Translations under genes and position numbers: made by a program
Part shown: one piece after another, positions 25,904-34,382 of the stretch
How the letters are laid out: each line of letters begins with the position of its first letter
Position numbering within the stretch: position 1 is the stretch's first letter
Source: Dethiosulfovibrio peptidovorans
GTDB taxonomy: Bacteria; Synergistota; Synergistia; Synergistales; Dethiosulfovibrionaceae
DNA: 64,000 bases
Assembly (NCBI GenBank): GCA_002748665.1
Contig: PDTB01000015.1
Location: 186,001 to 250,000, forward strand
Direction of reading: 5' to 3'
Notes under the pieces: model-generated
Told to the model about the DNA's origin: nothing
The model's input: the letters and a program-made list of their open reading frames with translations, nothing else
The model's database searches: none

Positions 25904-26920
25904 CTATCCACGCACTTTTTTCCTCCAATCCGCAACAAACTTGGCCACTCTGCCCAAACCAGTGAAAGTATTCAAAATCCGATAACGTATCAACTCCCCT
26001 CCAAATTTCATTTTAAATCCTCTGATATTTTTATCCTTCTCCATTTCTGGAAAGGGATTAACTCCAGCAAGATCAAAAAGAGCGATTTTTCTCTGTATCA
26101 ACCATTCAAGCATATAGATTTTCAAGCGGTACCCCGCGTAGGGATCATGACGAGAAGATTTTTTAATAATAGCAGCCTCTTTAGCTAAAGACTCAGAACA
26201 AAAAATTGTAGATGACGCTATGAGCTCATTTTTGCTTTTTATACCAAAAACGTACATAGCATTGTGTTTTCGCCCTTCAGACAGAATCTTTTGCCAATCC
26301 AGCCCTGAGTAGGCATCATACCCCTTTTCTTTTCTAAAGAAATCTACATATTCCTTAACACCTAAAGAATCTTCCGGATCTACACAGAAACACTCATAGC
26401 CATTTTCTCGCAAGGATCTCCTAACATCTCTCCTGCCATTCTTCGGCATCTCGCTTATTACATCATCTATACTCTTATCAAGCAGATGTATACATACAGT
26501 CTCCCAACATTTACCAGGAGAACCCATATCACAAGAAAGTCGAGCTCTTGGATCAAGATAATTTGGAACTCCGTGAAGAAGATATACGTTTTTCCAGGGC
26601 AGATTGCCAACAAGAAAACTTAATATAGAATCATAGCTTAGACCAAGCGTCTCTTTTGGAACACATGGAGAATCTAAAAGTGAAACGCGATTAATTGAAA
26701 AAATTTTTTTACACATAAAAACAGCCAAACCCAACGGGTAGGACTTTTTTCTTATTTCAACGAGACAAAGAGAGCCTCCTTGTGCAATAGCAATTTTTTC
26801 CCAAAAAAGAAGCTGCTGTGCACCCCCTAAAATAATATTCGGAGCGACAAACGAGTCACCATGGTACGTTTTTAAAAAATAGGGGATATCAACAAATCGC
26901 AAAGAGAGATCGTTGTTCAC
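25904..26920 (-). CDS. FemAB/FemX-like acyltransferase (double GNAT fold)
   Basis: Protein of 338 residues. The second half carries VISEMPKNGRRDVRRSLREN and DLAGVNPFPEMEKDKN followed by IRGFKMKFGGELIRY, typical of Fem-type aminoacyl or acyl transferases. In peptidoglycan synthesis these use aminoacyl-tRNA; in polysaccharide loci relatives are thought to attach amino acids or acyl groups to sugars (family knowledge, function here inferred). It starts at GTG 26920 (GTG AAC AAC) with GAAGGTG upstream. Low GC suggests separate ancestry from the housekeeping genes. Confidence 0.75.
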   Translation of the reverse strand: MNNDLSLRFVDIPYFLKTYHGDSFVAPNIILGGAQQLLFWEKIAIAQGGSLCLVEIRKKSYPLGLAVFMCKKIFSINRVSLLDSPCVPKETLGLSYDSILSFLVGNLPWKNVYLLHGVPNYLDPRARLSCDMGSPGKCWETVCIHLLDKSIDDVISEMPKNGRRDVRRSLRENGYECFCVDPEDSLGVKEYVDFFRKEKGYDAYSGLDWQKILSEGRKHNAMYVFGIKSKNELIASSTIFCSESLAKEAAIIKKSSRHDPYAGYRLKIYMLEWLIQRKIALFDLAGVNPFPEMEKDKNIRGFKMKFGGELIRYRILNTFTGLGRVAKFVADWRKKVRG

Positions 26921-26957
26921 AGTAAAACACCTTCATCTAGAAAAAGTTCGTATAAAA

Positions 26958-27791
26958 TCAAGGGCTTAGGGGACACTCTCTTAACCTTTTTAAATACCCT
27001 TCAGGCGCAGCAGTAATTAATATCTTGCTTTCAATATTCGTGTCAACCTCAAAATGCAAAGGTTTTCCATCCCGAGCTCTTCGCCCTTCCCCTTCACAGA
27101 GACGAAGATATTCACGAACCGCTGTTTTTGGGTTATTACCAACACCCCAGGGACGATCAGGAAATGTCGAATCAGGCAGGTCTTCTATGAGAGTATCAAA
27201 TACAACGCAATAGCTTCCCTGCGAAACCAAAGGTGCGTACGCTTCCAGCTCAGCCAAAACATGGTCATGGGTATGGTTTGAATCCAACAGTACAAGGATT
27301 TTCTCATACCCCTGCACTCGATCATAGATCTGGCTTATAATCTCATCATCAATACTGTTGCCCTCTACCATATCAAGCTTATGAAACAAAGGATGAGCTT
27401 CAAGAGCGGCTTTGTTGTGAGGACGAATTTCAATATCAAGCCCAACAACTTTTCGACGACTCTTTTGGACGTCAAAATCCTCCCCCGCATCAGCCGCATC
27501 GCAGTAATCCAATAAAGCGAGCATAGCGGCACTCATGATAAGAGAGCCACCATGAGCTATCCCGGTCTCTACGATGCAATCAGGCCGAATTGACCAGATG
27601 AGTTCCTGTACAGCAATCATATCCTGAGGATATTGGATAATGGGGCGGCCTAGAGAGAAGAAGTTATACGAATACTTTGCGCAGATCGACTCCTCAAGAA
27701 AGCACTTCGCCCGACTGCGGAGCTTATCGTTGTCTCTGCTTTCACCAATTCGCTGGGCAACCTCTGTATTGAAATCATGATGATTGTTCAT
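26958..27791 (-). CDS. CmcI-family SAM-dependent methyltransferase (cephalosporin-hydroxylase-like)
   Basis: Protein of 277 residues starting MNNHHDFNTEVAQRIGES. Landmarks are YNFFSLGRPIIQYPQDM, PDCIVETGIAHGGSLIMSA (SAM-binding motif I), VVGLDIEIRPHN, LVLLDSNHTHDHVLAEL and WGVGNNPKTAVREYL, all typical of the CmcI / rhamnosyl O-methyltransferase family. These often O-methylate sugars of surface glycolipids. ATG 27791 is preferred for its SD (GGTGG 6 nt upstream). It overlaps the end of the full-length version of the preceding methyltransferase by 17 nt. Confidence 0.82.
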   Translation of the reverse strand: MNNHHDFNTEVAQRIGESRDNDKLRSRAKCFLEESICAKYSYNFFSLGRPIIQYPQDMIAVQELIWSIRPDCIVETGIAHGGSLIMSAAMLALLDYCDAADAGEDFDVQKSRRKVVGLDIEIRPHNKAALEAHPLFHKLDMVEGNSIDDEIISQIYDRVQGYEKILVLLDSNHTHDHVLAELEAYAPLVSQGSYCVVFDTLIEDLPDSTFPDRPWGVGNNPKTAVREYLRLCEGEGRRARDGKPLHFEVDTNIESKILITAAPEGYLKRLRECPLSP

Positions 27792-28870
27792 GATCATCCA
27801 CCTTCCATAATCTGCATCCTGATGCCGCCCGACCAAGGGAGGCTACAATCTCATCTACATAGTTAGAATTCATCACAAATAAATTAAAAAAACCATCAAG
27901 CAATGGCAGAACAGCACCCGGGGATTCTATTTTTATGCCTGTTCCAGGGACAAACATACCCTGTTTCGATGGGTTGATATCAATAAGGTGGTCTATTTTT
28001 GCTCCCATACGTTCCATTAAAAGAGAGAATATGACACCCTTGCTGGCCCCCCCCCCAAACAACTGAAGGGTTGCACCGCCCCCTCTTAATCAATTCTCCA
28101 AAAAAATTTATGTTTTTCGTAAAGTTCTTGGGCATACAAACAGGCTCCCACACAAAAGGTTGCTGTTTCAGTGACCCTAAATCCGCTACAACATATAGAT
28201 ACTGGCCCTCAAAAAATGTCCCCATCTCGTAGATCCTGTCAAAGGCATTTGAGAAGTCAGAAAGCCTGAAGTAATTCACGTGTTCATAGAAAATATCAAA
28301 CCAGGCCCGATGCTCACAGATCCAATCAAAACACGGCACTTCTATGTAAATCTTCATCTCTACACCTGGACTCGACAAAGATGCCAAGAAATCAAAGGGG
28401 TGGTGCAGGTGCTCCAAGACATGCCTGAGAATTAGGCTATCCCCAAAAGAGTCAAAACATGGCTCGTAATATTCTTTACGAATAGAGGGATTTTCTCCCT
28501 CATAGGCTGGATCAAAACCTACCGCCCGCCCGGTGGTAGATTTTTGCAACATCTCAAAAAAGAAACCTTTGCCACAACCGATCTCAACGATTCTCTTTTT
28601 GCTGTCAAAATGCCGTTTGACAATGCCAAGCACGCTTTCAAGATGAGCCAAAAACTTTTGCGAGTGGCCTTGCTCGTTCTGGTAAGAACTATCGTACACA
28701 ACACGTCCGGGATCAAACAGTACATTTGTAACAACCCCCGTATCCGTATCCTGAGCGAGGGCGATCTCCCCCTTGGGGCAGTGGATCGCAGCGTCACGAG
28801 TCGCGTACATTTTATTTTGAAAGACAGGGAACTGTTCAGCTCTATACAAAATCCTATCTTCATCTATCAT
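27775..28870 (-). pseudogene. SAM-dependent methyltransferase, frameshifted at a G10 tract (possible phase-variable gene)
   Basis: The N-terminal 276 or so residues (from MIDEDRILYRAEQFPVFQNK) form a class I methyltransferase: KKRIVEIGCGKGFFFEML is motif I and LILRHVLEHLHHPFDFL follows. In the present sequence the frame goes wrong at a run of ten G (28056-28047) and ends at 27980 after 296 residues. Removing one G restores the C-terminal domain (GGGASKGVIFSLLMERMG, DINPSKQGMFVPGTG) up to 27775, for 364 residues. The start ATG 28870 follows GGAGG and overlaps the upstream stop as TAATG. The C-terminal half resembles that of the 29709-30944 C-methyltransferase. A sequencing error in the homopolymer is the alternative. 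Confidence 0.8.
28047..28056 (-). repeat. Homopolymeric G10 tract within a methyltransferase gene
   Basis: Ten consecutive G on the coding strand, by far the longest G/C homopolymer I saw in the window. It sits exactly where the reading frame breaks. Tracts of this kind change length by slipped-strand mispairing. Confidence 0.85.
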
Positions 28871-29712
28871 TATATATCCTCCTCGTAACGCCGTAACTTG
28901 GTAACATCCCCCCAAAAGGCCATAGGTTCGTAATCCGGGTATGGGTAATAGCCTAAATTCAGGTTTATAGCCCAACCATTCTCCTGTATCCACCTCTCCA
29001 CAAGAGAACGGATGGAAACAGGCATACCGGAGGCAAGGTTGACAACACCGAGAGACGCTCTGTGGAGAGCAAAGGAAACAAGATACGACGCTACATCCTG
29101 AACCGACAAATAGTCTCTAAGCTGTTCCCCGGCAGACATGTTAAAAACTCGGTCGCCATCTTGAGTGGCTTGCCTCAGCTGAGAATAGAGTGTTTTCGAA
29201 GGCTGCCCCTCTCCAAAGAGGTAAAAAAGCCGCGCCCAAGTGAATCCAAAAGCCCGCTCTGCCTGCAGAAACTCAAGCTGCTTCCGCAAAGCGTCCTTTG
29301 CGTAGCCATAGGGCGTATGGGGTCTCGTGTCCAGATCCTCACGTAAAGGCCCTGATACGAGGCCATACTCAAAACACGTCCCGACAACCACAAGAGACGA
29401 AAGCCCTCCTTCAACCATCCCCTTCAAGAAAGCATACTGATGTGGCAGCTCATGTTCAATATGATGCAAAGACTTGTAGTTTGGCAAGCCTCCCCAAGCC
29501 AAATGCAACAAGACATCAGGCTCACCCAAAGCACAAAAAAGAGAGCCCGGCTCTGCATCATAGATATCCATAGCCCGTGCCGCAATATGTGGTCCCTCAG
29601 GCAAACGTCTTTTTTCATGGCCAACGGCGATGATATCGACATCATACCGCCCGAGCTCTAAGACCACATGACGCCCAATAAACCCCGATGCCCCAGTGAC
29701 TGCAACTTTCAT
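28870..29712 (-). CDS. NAD(P)-dependent sugar reductase/epimerase (extended SDR)
   Basis: Protein of 280 residues. It has the Rossmann motif VAVTGASGFIGRHVV, VLLHLAWGG, the YxxxK motif in TPYGYAKDALRK, and LRDYLSVQDVA. In a CDP-4-keto-deoxysugar context it is a good candidate for the final 4-ketoreductase. It starts at ATG 29712 in an ATGA overlap with the C-methyltransferase, and its TAA overlaps the next ATG by one base. Confidence 0.82.
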   Translation of the reverse strand: MKVAVTGASGFIGRHVVLELGRYDVDIIAVGHEKRRLPEGPHIAARAMDIYDAEPGSLFCALGEPDVLLHLAWGGLPNYKSLHHIEHELPHQYAFLKGMVEGGLSSLVVVGTCFEYGLVSGPLREDLDTRPHTPYGYAKDALRKQLEFLQAERAFGFTWARLFYLFGEGQPSKTLYSQLRQATQDGDRVFNMSAGEQLRDYLSVQDVASYLVSFALHRASLGVVNLASGMPVSIRSLVERWIQENGWAINLNLGYYPYPDYEPMAFWGDVTKLRRYEEDI

Positions 29713-30944
29713 TGAAGAGGCTCAATTCTTTTCAACTCAGGCACAACAGTAACAAAACGCCCTCCCCATTCCCCAACGTAGCAATGCCTCTGCACGACTT
29801 CATCAACGATATTCCAAGGAAACACAATAACCGTCTGAGGTTTACGCTCTCGCAACTTCTCTGGAGACACAATAGGGATACGACTTCCAGGTAAAAACTT
29901 CCCCTGTTTTGAAGGAGCGCCGTCACAGACGTAGGGCAACAGATCCGAGCGAATACCAGAATAATTTAAAAGCGTATTGCCCTTTGCCGCAGCTCCGTAT
30001 GCTGCCACGCTACGCTTGAGGCGTTTTTGCTCGATAAGATACATGACAAATTTATTTTTGATACTTTCCGCCTTTTCCTGGAAATTTTTATAGACATCAA
30101 TCCCCCAAAGACCAAAGCGCTTTTCTTCCTCAAGCAACGCCTGTACTGAAGGAGATTCACGACGCCCGTCATTCTCGTGACAAGCGTATATTCGCAAACT
30201 GCCTCCATGTGTGGACAAGCTCTCCACGTGGAAAACCCTCAAGCCCGATTTTTCAAAGATACGGCGAACAGTCCCCAAAGAAAGATACGAAAAATGCTCG
30301 TGATAGATCGTGTCGAACTGCATGTGCCGGATCAGTTCAAGCAGGTGAGGGAACTCCATTGTGATGCTACCTGCGGGCTTGAGAACTACCTTAAGGCCCT
30401 TGACAAAATCATTGATGTCGGGCACGTGCGCCAGGACATTGTTACCCACCAAAAGATCCGCCATTCTCCCCTCAGCCGCCAATTCCTGCGCAAGCCCCGA
30501 CCCGAAAAACTTCTGCACCACAGGGATACCGAGCCTCTCAGCCGCTCTCGCTGTGTCGGATGCGGGCTCGATACCAAGGCATGGAATCCCCCTCTCAACA
30601 AAATTTCTCAGTAGATATCCGTCGTTCGACGCAATCTCGATCACAAAGCTTGATCGGTCCAACGAAAGCTTCTTCGTGATATCTTCCGCATAGAGGGCTG
30701 CATGCCGAAGCCAGCTGCTCGAGACAGATGAAAAGTAGGCGTAGTCGGACCGGAAGAGCTGATTCGCCGCAGCAAAGTCCTCGGTTTGCACCAGCCAGCA
30801 TTTATTACACACGAAAACTCTAAGAGGGAAATACACTTCAGGATTGTGAAGATCGTCTTTTTTAAGGTACGAGTTAGATGGCGGTGCACAACCAAGGTCT
30901 ATAAACACATGTTTCAAAACCCTTCCACAATGTCGACACTTCAT
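29709..30944 (-). CDS. Sugar C-methyltransferase (TylC3/NovU-type)
   Basis: SAM-dependent enzyme of 411 residues with the three parts of sugar C-methyltransferases. First is an N-terminal zinc-binding domain (MKCRHCGR, FVCNKCWLVQ). Next is a central SAM domain (FVIEIASNDGYLLRNFVERG, GNNVLAHVPD, TIYHEHFSYLSL, in which YHEH carries catalytic His/Glu). Last is a C-terminal Rossmann-like domain (VAAYGAAAKGNTLLNYSGI). Known members methylate C3 of NDP-4-keto-6-deoxysugars. It overlaps both neighbours by 4 nt, between an RfbC-like epimerase and a reductase. The CDP carrier is inferred from the neighbouring RfbF/RfbG. Confidence 0.85.
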   Translation of the reverse strand: MKCRHCGRVLKHVFIDLGCAPPSNSYLKKDDLHNPEVYFPLRVFVCNKCWLVQTEDFAAANQLFRSDYAYFSSVSSSWLRHAALYAEDITKKLSLDRSSFVIEIASNDGYLLRNFVERGIPCLGIEPASDTARAAERLGIPVVQKFFGSGLAQELAAEGRMADLLVGNNVLAHVPDINDFVKGLKVVLKPAGSITMEFPHLLELIRHMQFDTIYHEHFSYLSLGTVRRIFEKSGLRVFHVESLSTHGGSLRIYACHENDGRRESPSVQALLEEEKRFGLWGIDVYKNFQEKAESIKNKFVMYLIEQKRLKRSVAAYGAAAKGNTLLNYSGIRSDLLPYVCDGAPSKQGKFLPGSRIPIVSPEKLRERKPQTVIVFPWNIVDEVVQRHCYVGEWGGRFVTVVPELKRIEPLQ

Positions 30945-31504
30945 AGCAGAATCCCATTATAATTAAAATCTAAAAAAGACAGCTCTTTATCGCGGTCTGA
31001 CCTGTCTGAAAGTTCCAAAGGCCATGTGATACCGATTATCTTATCCATCACATTTACCCCTCCTTCACTGTCGGGGCAATAGGGCGCCGTGTGAAGATAA
31101 AATAACTCACTTTCTGGTTCTAAAACCTGAAAACCATGAGCACACCCCTCAGGGATGACCAGCATTTTTTTAGACTCAGGCGCTAGCTCCTCCCCGTACC
31201 ACTGTAAAAACGTAGGCGATCCCTGACGAAGATCGACAGCGACATCAAAGACACGCCCCCTCAGGCAGCGAACGAATTTCATCTCCCCATGAGGGGGATA
31301 CTGAAAATGCATCCCACGGACAGCCCCAACCTGATCGGTACGGGAGTGATTGATCTGAACAATGTGCTTCTCGCCAAGTAGGGGAGCAAGCTCTTCTGCA
31401 CAGAAAAAGCGAGCAAAGGCTCCCCGATGGTCTTCAAAGGATTGCGTCTCCACCACGAAAACACCAGCTATAGGCGTTTTGGAAATGTACATTTTTTTGT
31501 CCAT
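30941..31504 (-). CDS. NDP-4-keto-6-deoxyhexose 3,5-epimerase (RfbC-like)
   Basis: Cupin-fold epimerase of 187 residues. Landmarks are FEDHRGAFARFFC, QINHSRTDQVGAVRGMHFQ (catalytic His), VFDVAVDLRQGSPTF, and LVIPEGCAHGFQ with a downstream Tyr in FYLHTAPY. It probably acts on CDP-4-keto-6-deoxyglucose, because CDP-sugar genes flank it, rather than on the classical dTDP-sugar. The ATG at 31504 overlaps rfbG by 37 nt; a second in-frame ATG at 31492 is possible. Neither has a strong SD, so coupling is likely. Confidence 0.85.
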   Translation of the reverse strand: MDKKMYISKTPIAGVFVVETQSFEDHRGAFARFFCAEELAPLLGEKHIVQINHSRTDQVGAVRGMHFQYPPHGEMKFVRCLRGRVFDVAVDLRQGSPTFLQWYGEELAPESKKMLVIPEGCAHGFQVLEPESELFYLHTAPYCPDSEGGVNVMDKIIGITWPLELSDRSDRDKELSFLDFNYNGILL

Positions 31505-32574
31505 GATAGTCTTGCAGCCGAGGCATCCGTGACATACGCCTTCAGGTGCTCGTCGCTACGAACGTCTCCCCTTTCCATAAAGCTTCTATACCATGTTGCA
31601 GTATAATACATCGATTTTTCGAGCCCCCATACAGGCTTCCATTCAAGCTCTTTCTGAGCCTTTTCGCTATTCAGGGAGAGAAAGGGGGCTTCATGTAGGT
31701 TTTTACGGTCAGACACATCACGCCACCGCAATTCGGGATAGTGCGATGCAAAAAGTTCGAGTATATGGGAAACCGTATTGCCACTTCCCTGGGCAGGCCC
31801 AAAATTCCAAGCTGTGGCATATTGCTCCCCCCGTTGGAGAAGTTTTTCTCCAAGAAGAAGATAGCCGCTTAGACAGTCAAGTACGTGCTGCCAGGGACGG
31901 GTAGCCTGGGGAGATCGAATTTCTAAAAGGTTCTTTTTTTCGATAGATCGCACCGCATCAGGTATGAGACGATCCTGAGACCAGTCTCCGCCACCTATAA
32001 CATTTCCAGCCCGAGCAGAGGCAATGAAAGTTCTTTTTTCATGAGCAAAGAAAGATTTTCGATAGCTGTCTACAGCAATTTCACAGGCCGCTTTGGATGC
32101 GCTGTAGGGGTCATGCCCCCCAAGGGAATCGGCTTCATCATACCCGATAGGTCTTTCCTGCTCTCGGTAAACCTTATCAGTGGTGATGACAAGGACTGCT
32201 CGTAGGGATTCACAGAAGCGACAAGCCTCCAAAAGGTTGAGAGTACCCATGAGGTTGCTGTTCCATGTCCCCATGGGGTCCAGATAGGAAGCCCTGACAA
32301 GGGGCTGCGCCGCCAGATGAAATATCATCTCCGGTTGTTCTTTCTTCAGGATCTCTGTGATAGATTGCAAGTCGCATATATTCAGACGATATTCCCTAAT
32401 GCTGTTATGGAGGAGATCCCAATGGTTTGGTTCCGTGGAAGGGTCCAAAGCTAATCCAGCCACATTTCCACCGAGACGTATAAGCCAGTGTACGAGCCAG
32501 CTTCCTTTAAAGCCCGTGTGTCCGGTGACAAGAATCTTAGTGTTATCGTAAACCTCACCAAAGAGACGCCTCAC
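31468..32574 (-). CDS. rfbG: CDP-glucose 4,6-dehydratase
   Basis: NAD-dependent SDR that makes CDP-4-keto-6-deoxyglucose. It has 368 residues. Landmarks are ILVTGHTGFKGSWLVHWL (the FKGSWL variant is typical of RfbG), HLAAQPLVRASYLDP, ITTDKVY, DPYSASKAACEIAV and ARAGNVIGGGDW. GTG 32574 is chosen: GGAGG lies 8 nt upstream and it overlaps the rfbF stop as GTGA. It is paired with RfbF and followed by an RfbC-like epimerase. Confidence 0.92.
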   Translation of the reverse strand: MRRLFGEVYDNTKILVTGHTGFKGSWLVHWLIRLGGNVAGLALDPSTEPNHWDLLHNSIREYRLNICDLQSITEILKKEQPEMIFHLAAQPLVRASYLDPMGTWNSNLMGTLNLLEACRFCESLRAVLVITTDKVYREQERPIGYDEADSLGGHDPYSASKAACEIAVDSYRKSFFAHEKRTFIASARAGNVIGGGDWSQDRLIPDAVRSIEKKNLLEIRSPQATRPWQHVLDCLSGYLLLGEKLLQRGEQYATAWNFGPAQGSGNTVSHILELFASHYPELRWRDVSDRKNLHEAPFLSLNSEKAQKELEWKPVWGLEKSMYYTATWYRSFMERGDVRSDEHLKAYVTDASAARLSWTKKCTFPKRL

Positions 32575-33344
32575 TTCCAGAGCCTCCACGGGGCTTTGCC
32601 GGAAATCCAGAGTTCTTCAAGCTGATTTTTTTCCCTCAGGGTATCCATGGGTTGCCAAAAACCGGAGTGACAGTAGGCCATAAGCTGATTATCCCGAGCT
32701 AGGTGCTCCAGAGGCTCCCGTTCAAGGCTGGTGCCATCCCCTTCAAGATAGTCGAAAACCTCCGGTTCCATAACGAAGAACCCCCCATTGATCCATGTAC
32801 CGTCTCCTTTGGGCTTCTCCAAGAAGCTACGAACAGAACCACTTTTTTGCAGATCAAGGGAACCGAATCTCCCCGGAGCCTGAACAGCTGTTACGGTAGC
32901 AAGTTTGCCGTGATTTTCGTGGAATTTGACCAGAGCACCGATATCAATGTCCGCTACGCCATCTCCGTAGGTGAGGAGAAACGTTGCATTACCAACGAAC
33001 TCCCGAACCCGCTTCACTCGGCCTCCGGTAAGTGTATGTTCTCCTGTGTCCACCAAGGTTACGCGCCAAGGTTCCGCCGAATTAGAGTGGAACTCCACCT
33101 TGTTTCTGCAGAGATCCACGGTGATGTTAGACATGTGCATACAATAGTTTACGAAGTATTCCTTGATGATATATCCTTTATATCCAAGACATATGACAAA
33201 GTCATTGAAGCCAAAAAAAGAGTAGAGTTTCATGATGTGCCAGAGGATGGGCGAACCTCCGATTTCAACCATAGGTTTGGGTTTGAGCACAGTTTCTTCA
33301 CTTAGCCGGGTGCCAAGGCCTCCGGCAAGAATGATAGTTTTCAT
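32571..33344 (-). CDS. rfbF: Glucose-1-phosphate cytidylyltransferase
   Basis: Makes CDP-glucose from CTP and glucose-1-phosphate, the entry to CDP-deoxysugars. It has 257 residues, the usual length. Landmarks are IILAGGLGTRLSEET, VLKPKPMVEIGG, PILWHIMKLYS and LTYGDGVADID. ATG 33344 follows GGGAGG. It is coupled to rfbG through a GTGA overlap. Confidence 0.93.
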   Translation of the reverse strand: MKTIILAGGLGTRLSEETVLKPKPMVEIGGSPILWHIMKLYSFFGFNDFVICLGYKGYIIKEYFVNYCMHMSNITVDLCRNKVEFHSNSAEPWRVTLVDTGEHTLTGGRVKRVREFVGNATFLLTYGDGVADIDIGALVKFHENHGKLATVTAVQAPGRFGSLDLQKSGSVRSFLEKPKGDGTWINGGFFVMEPEVFDYLEGDGTSLEREPLEHLARDNQLMAYCHSGFWQPMDTLREKNQLEELWISGKAPWRLWK

Positions 33345-33382
33345 GGATCCTCCCTCTTATTCGTATCCGATAAAAGCTAAAC

Positions 33383-34360
33383 CTATCCCCAAAGAGCTCG
33401 TACTACGGGCAACACGTCAACGCCAAAGACAGAATGTTTTTTAGATAGCATGCCATATTTTAGAAGTTTTGCATAAGGCAAAAACTTTTTGCCAAGTATC
33501 TTTTTTACCAGACTCCGCTGATGATACCGAGCGTTGCATCGGAGAAAAGAGTCCAACATGTTGCTAAAAAGATCTTCCCCGTATTCTCGAAAAATCAATT
33601 CTTTCGCCCGGGAAAAGTCTTGTTGTATCAAAGGGTCTTCCATATTTTCCCACGGAATAACGCGCTTTAATTTTTCACCATAGCTCCAAGAGGGTTTCCA
33701 TAGAAACTCCCGAACATTCCACAAAAAGTCGAGAAAGGCCATCTTCCCCTCTGCAGCCATAACAGTGCCAAAAAAAAGCTCGTACCATTGATAATTCGAA
33801 AATTCTACTTCTGCCATAAGACTGTAAAATTTTTTAAGTTTTTGTGATGGATACATGGCGTAAAAGATATCTGCATAGTCACAGAAATAGCTTTGTACTC
33901 TCTCTCTCGATGTTGATGCTTCCACCTTTCTAACGACATTGTTGTTAAATGTGTCAAAAAAACGCCCGGGTAATTCTTTGATAAAACAAAGGGACCTTCC
34001 CCTTACGGAAACAAAAGAGGGGTTTTTACGTAAGAAGCTTCTTGCTTTTTCTACCCCAGAAAACAATACAAAATCATCGTCAGCACATTGAACTACATAG
34101 TCAAAAGCATCCATTTCGTTGGAAATACTTAGCATTTTTTGGGCAAATTCAAGCCCTGGACGGTGAAAATACTTGATGTTAGGGCAAAGATTCTCAGCAT
34201 TTTTATACTTTTCTCTTGTGGAGTCGACATAAAGTACAGGAATTCCTGTTTGAGCGAAGTACTGTGTCGAAACATCAAGATTTGCATGTCGATTATGCGT
34301 AGGAACCAGGACTACACAATCACTAAGGGATTGCTGAGCATGCGGTAACTCGGATTCCAT
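33383..34360 (-). CDS. Glycosyltransferase-like protein (GT-A fold)
   Basis: Protein of 325 residues. The N-terminus CVVLVPTHNRHANLDVS resembles family-2 glycosyltransferases, and YVVQCADDDFVLF contains an acidic DDD motif that would bind the metal-nucleotide. The C-terminal half is aromatic and charged without a membrane segment. It probably transfers one sugar of the surface glycan, donor unknown. AT-rich. ATG 34360 has AGGAG upstream. Confidence 0.65.
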   Translation of the reverse strand: MESELPHAQQSLSDCVVLVPTHNRHANLDVSTQYFAQTGIPVLYVDSTREKYKNAENLCPNIKYFHRPGLEFAQKMLSISNEMDAFDYVVQCADDDFVLFSGVEKARSFLRKNPSFVSVRGRSLCFIKELPGRFFDTFNNNVVRKVEASTSRERVQSYFCDYADIFYAMYPSQKLKKFYSLMAEVEFSNYQWYELFFGTVMAAEGKMAFLDFLWNVREFLWKPSWSYGEKLKRVIPWENMEDPLIQQDFSRAKELIFREYGEDLFSNMLDSFLRCNARYHQRSLVKKILGKKFLPYAKLLKYGMLSKKHSVFGVDVLPVVRALWG

Positions 34361-34382
34361 TTTTCACCACTCCTTTTGTTTA

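Noticed and set aside
25747-25938. 63-codon frame between the GNAT and Fem-like genes
   Set aside because: Overlaps the Fem-like gene, no SD, no recognised motif.
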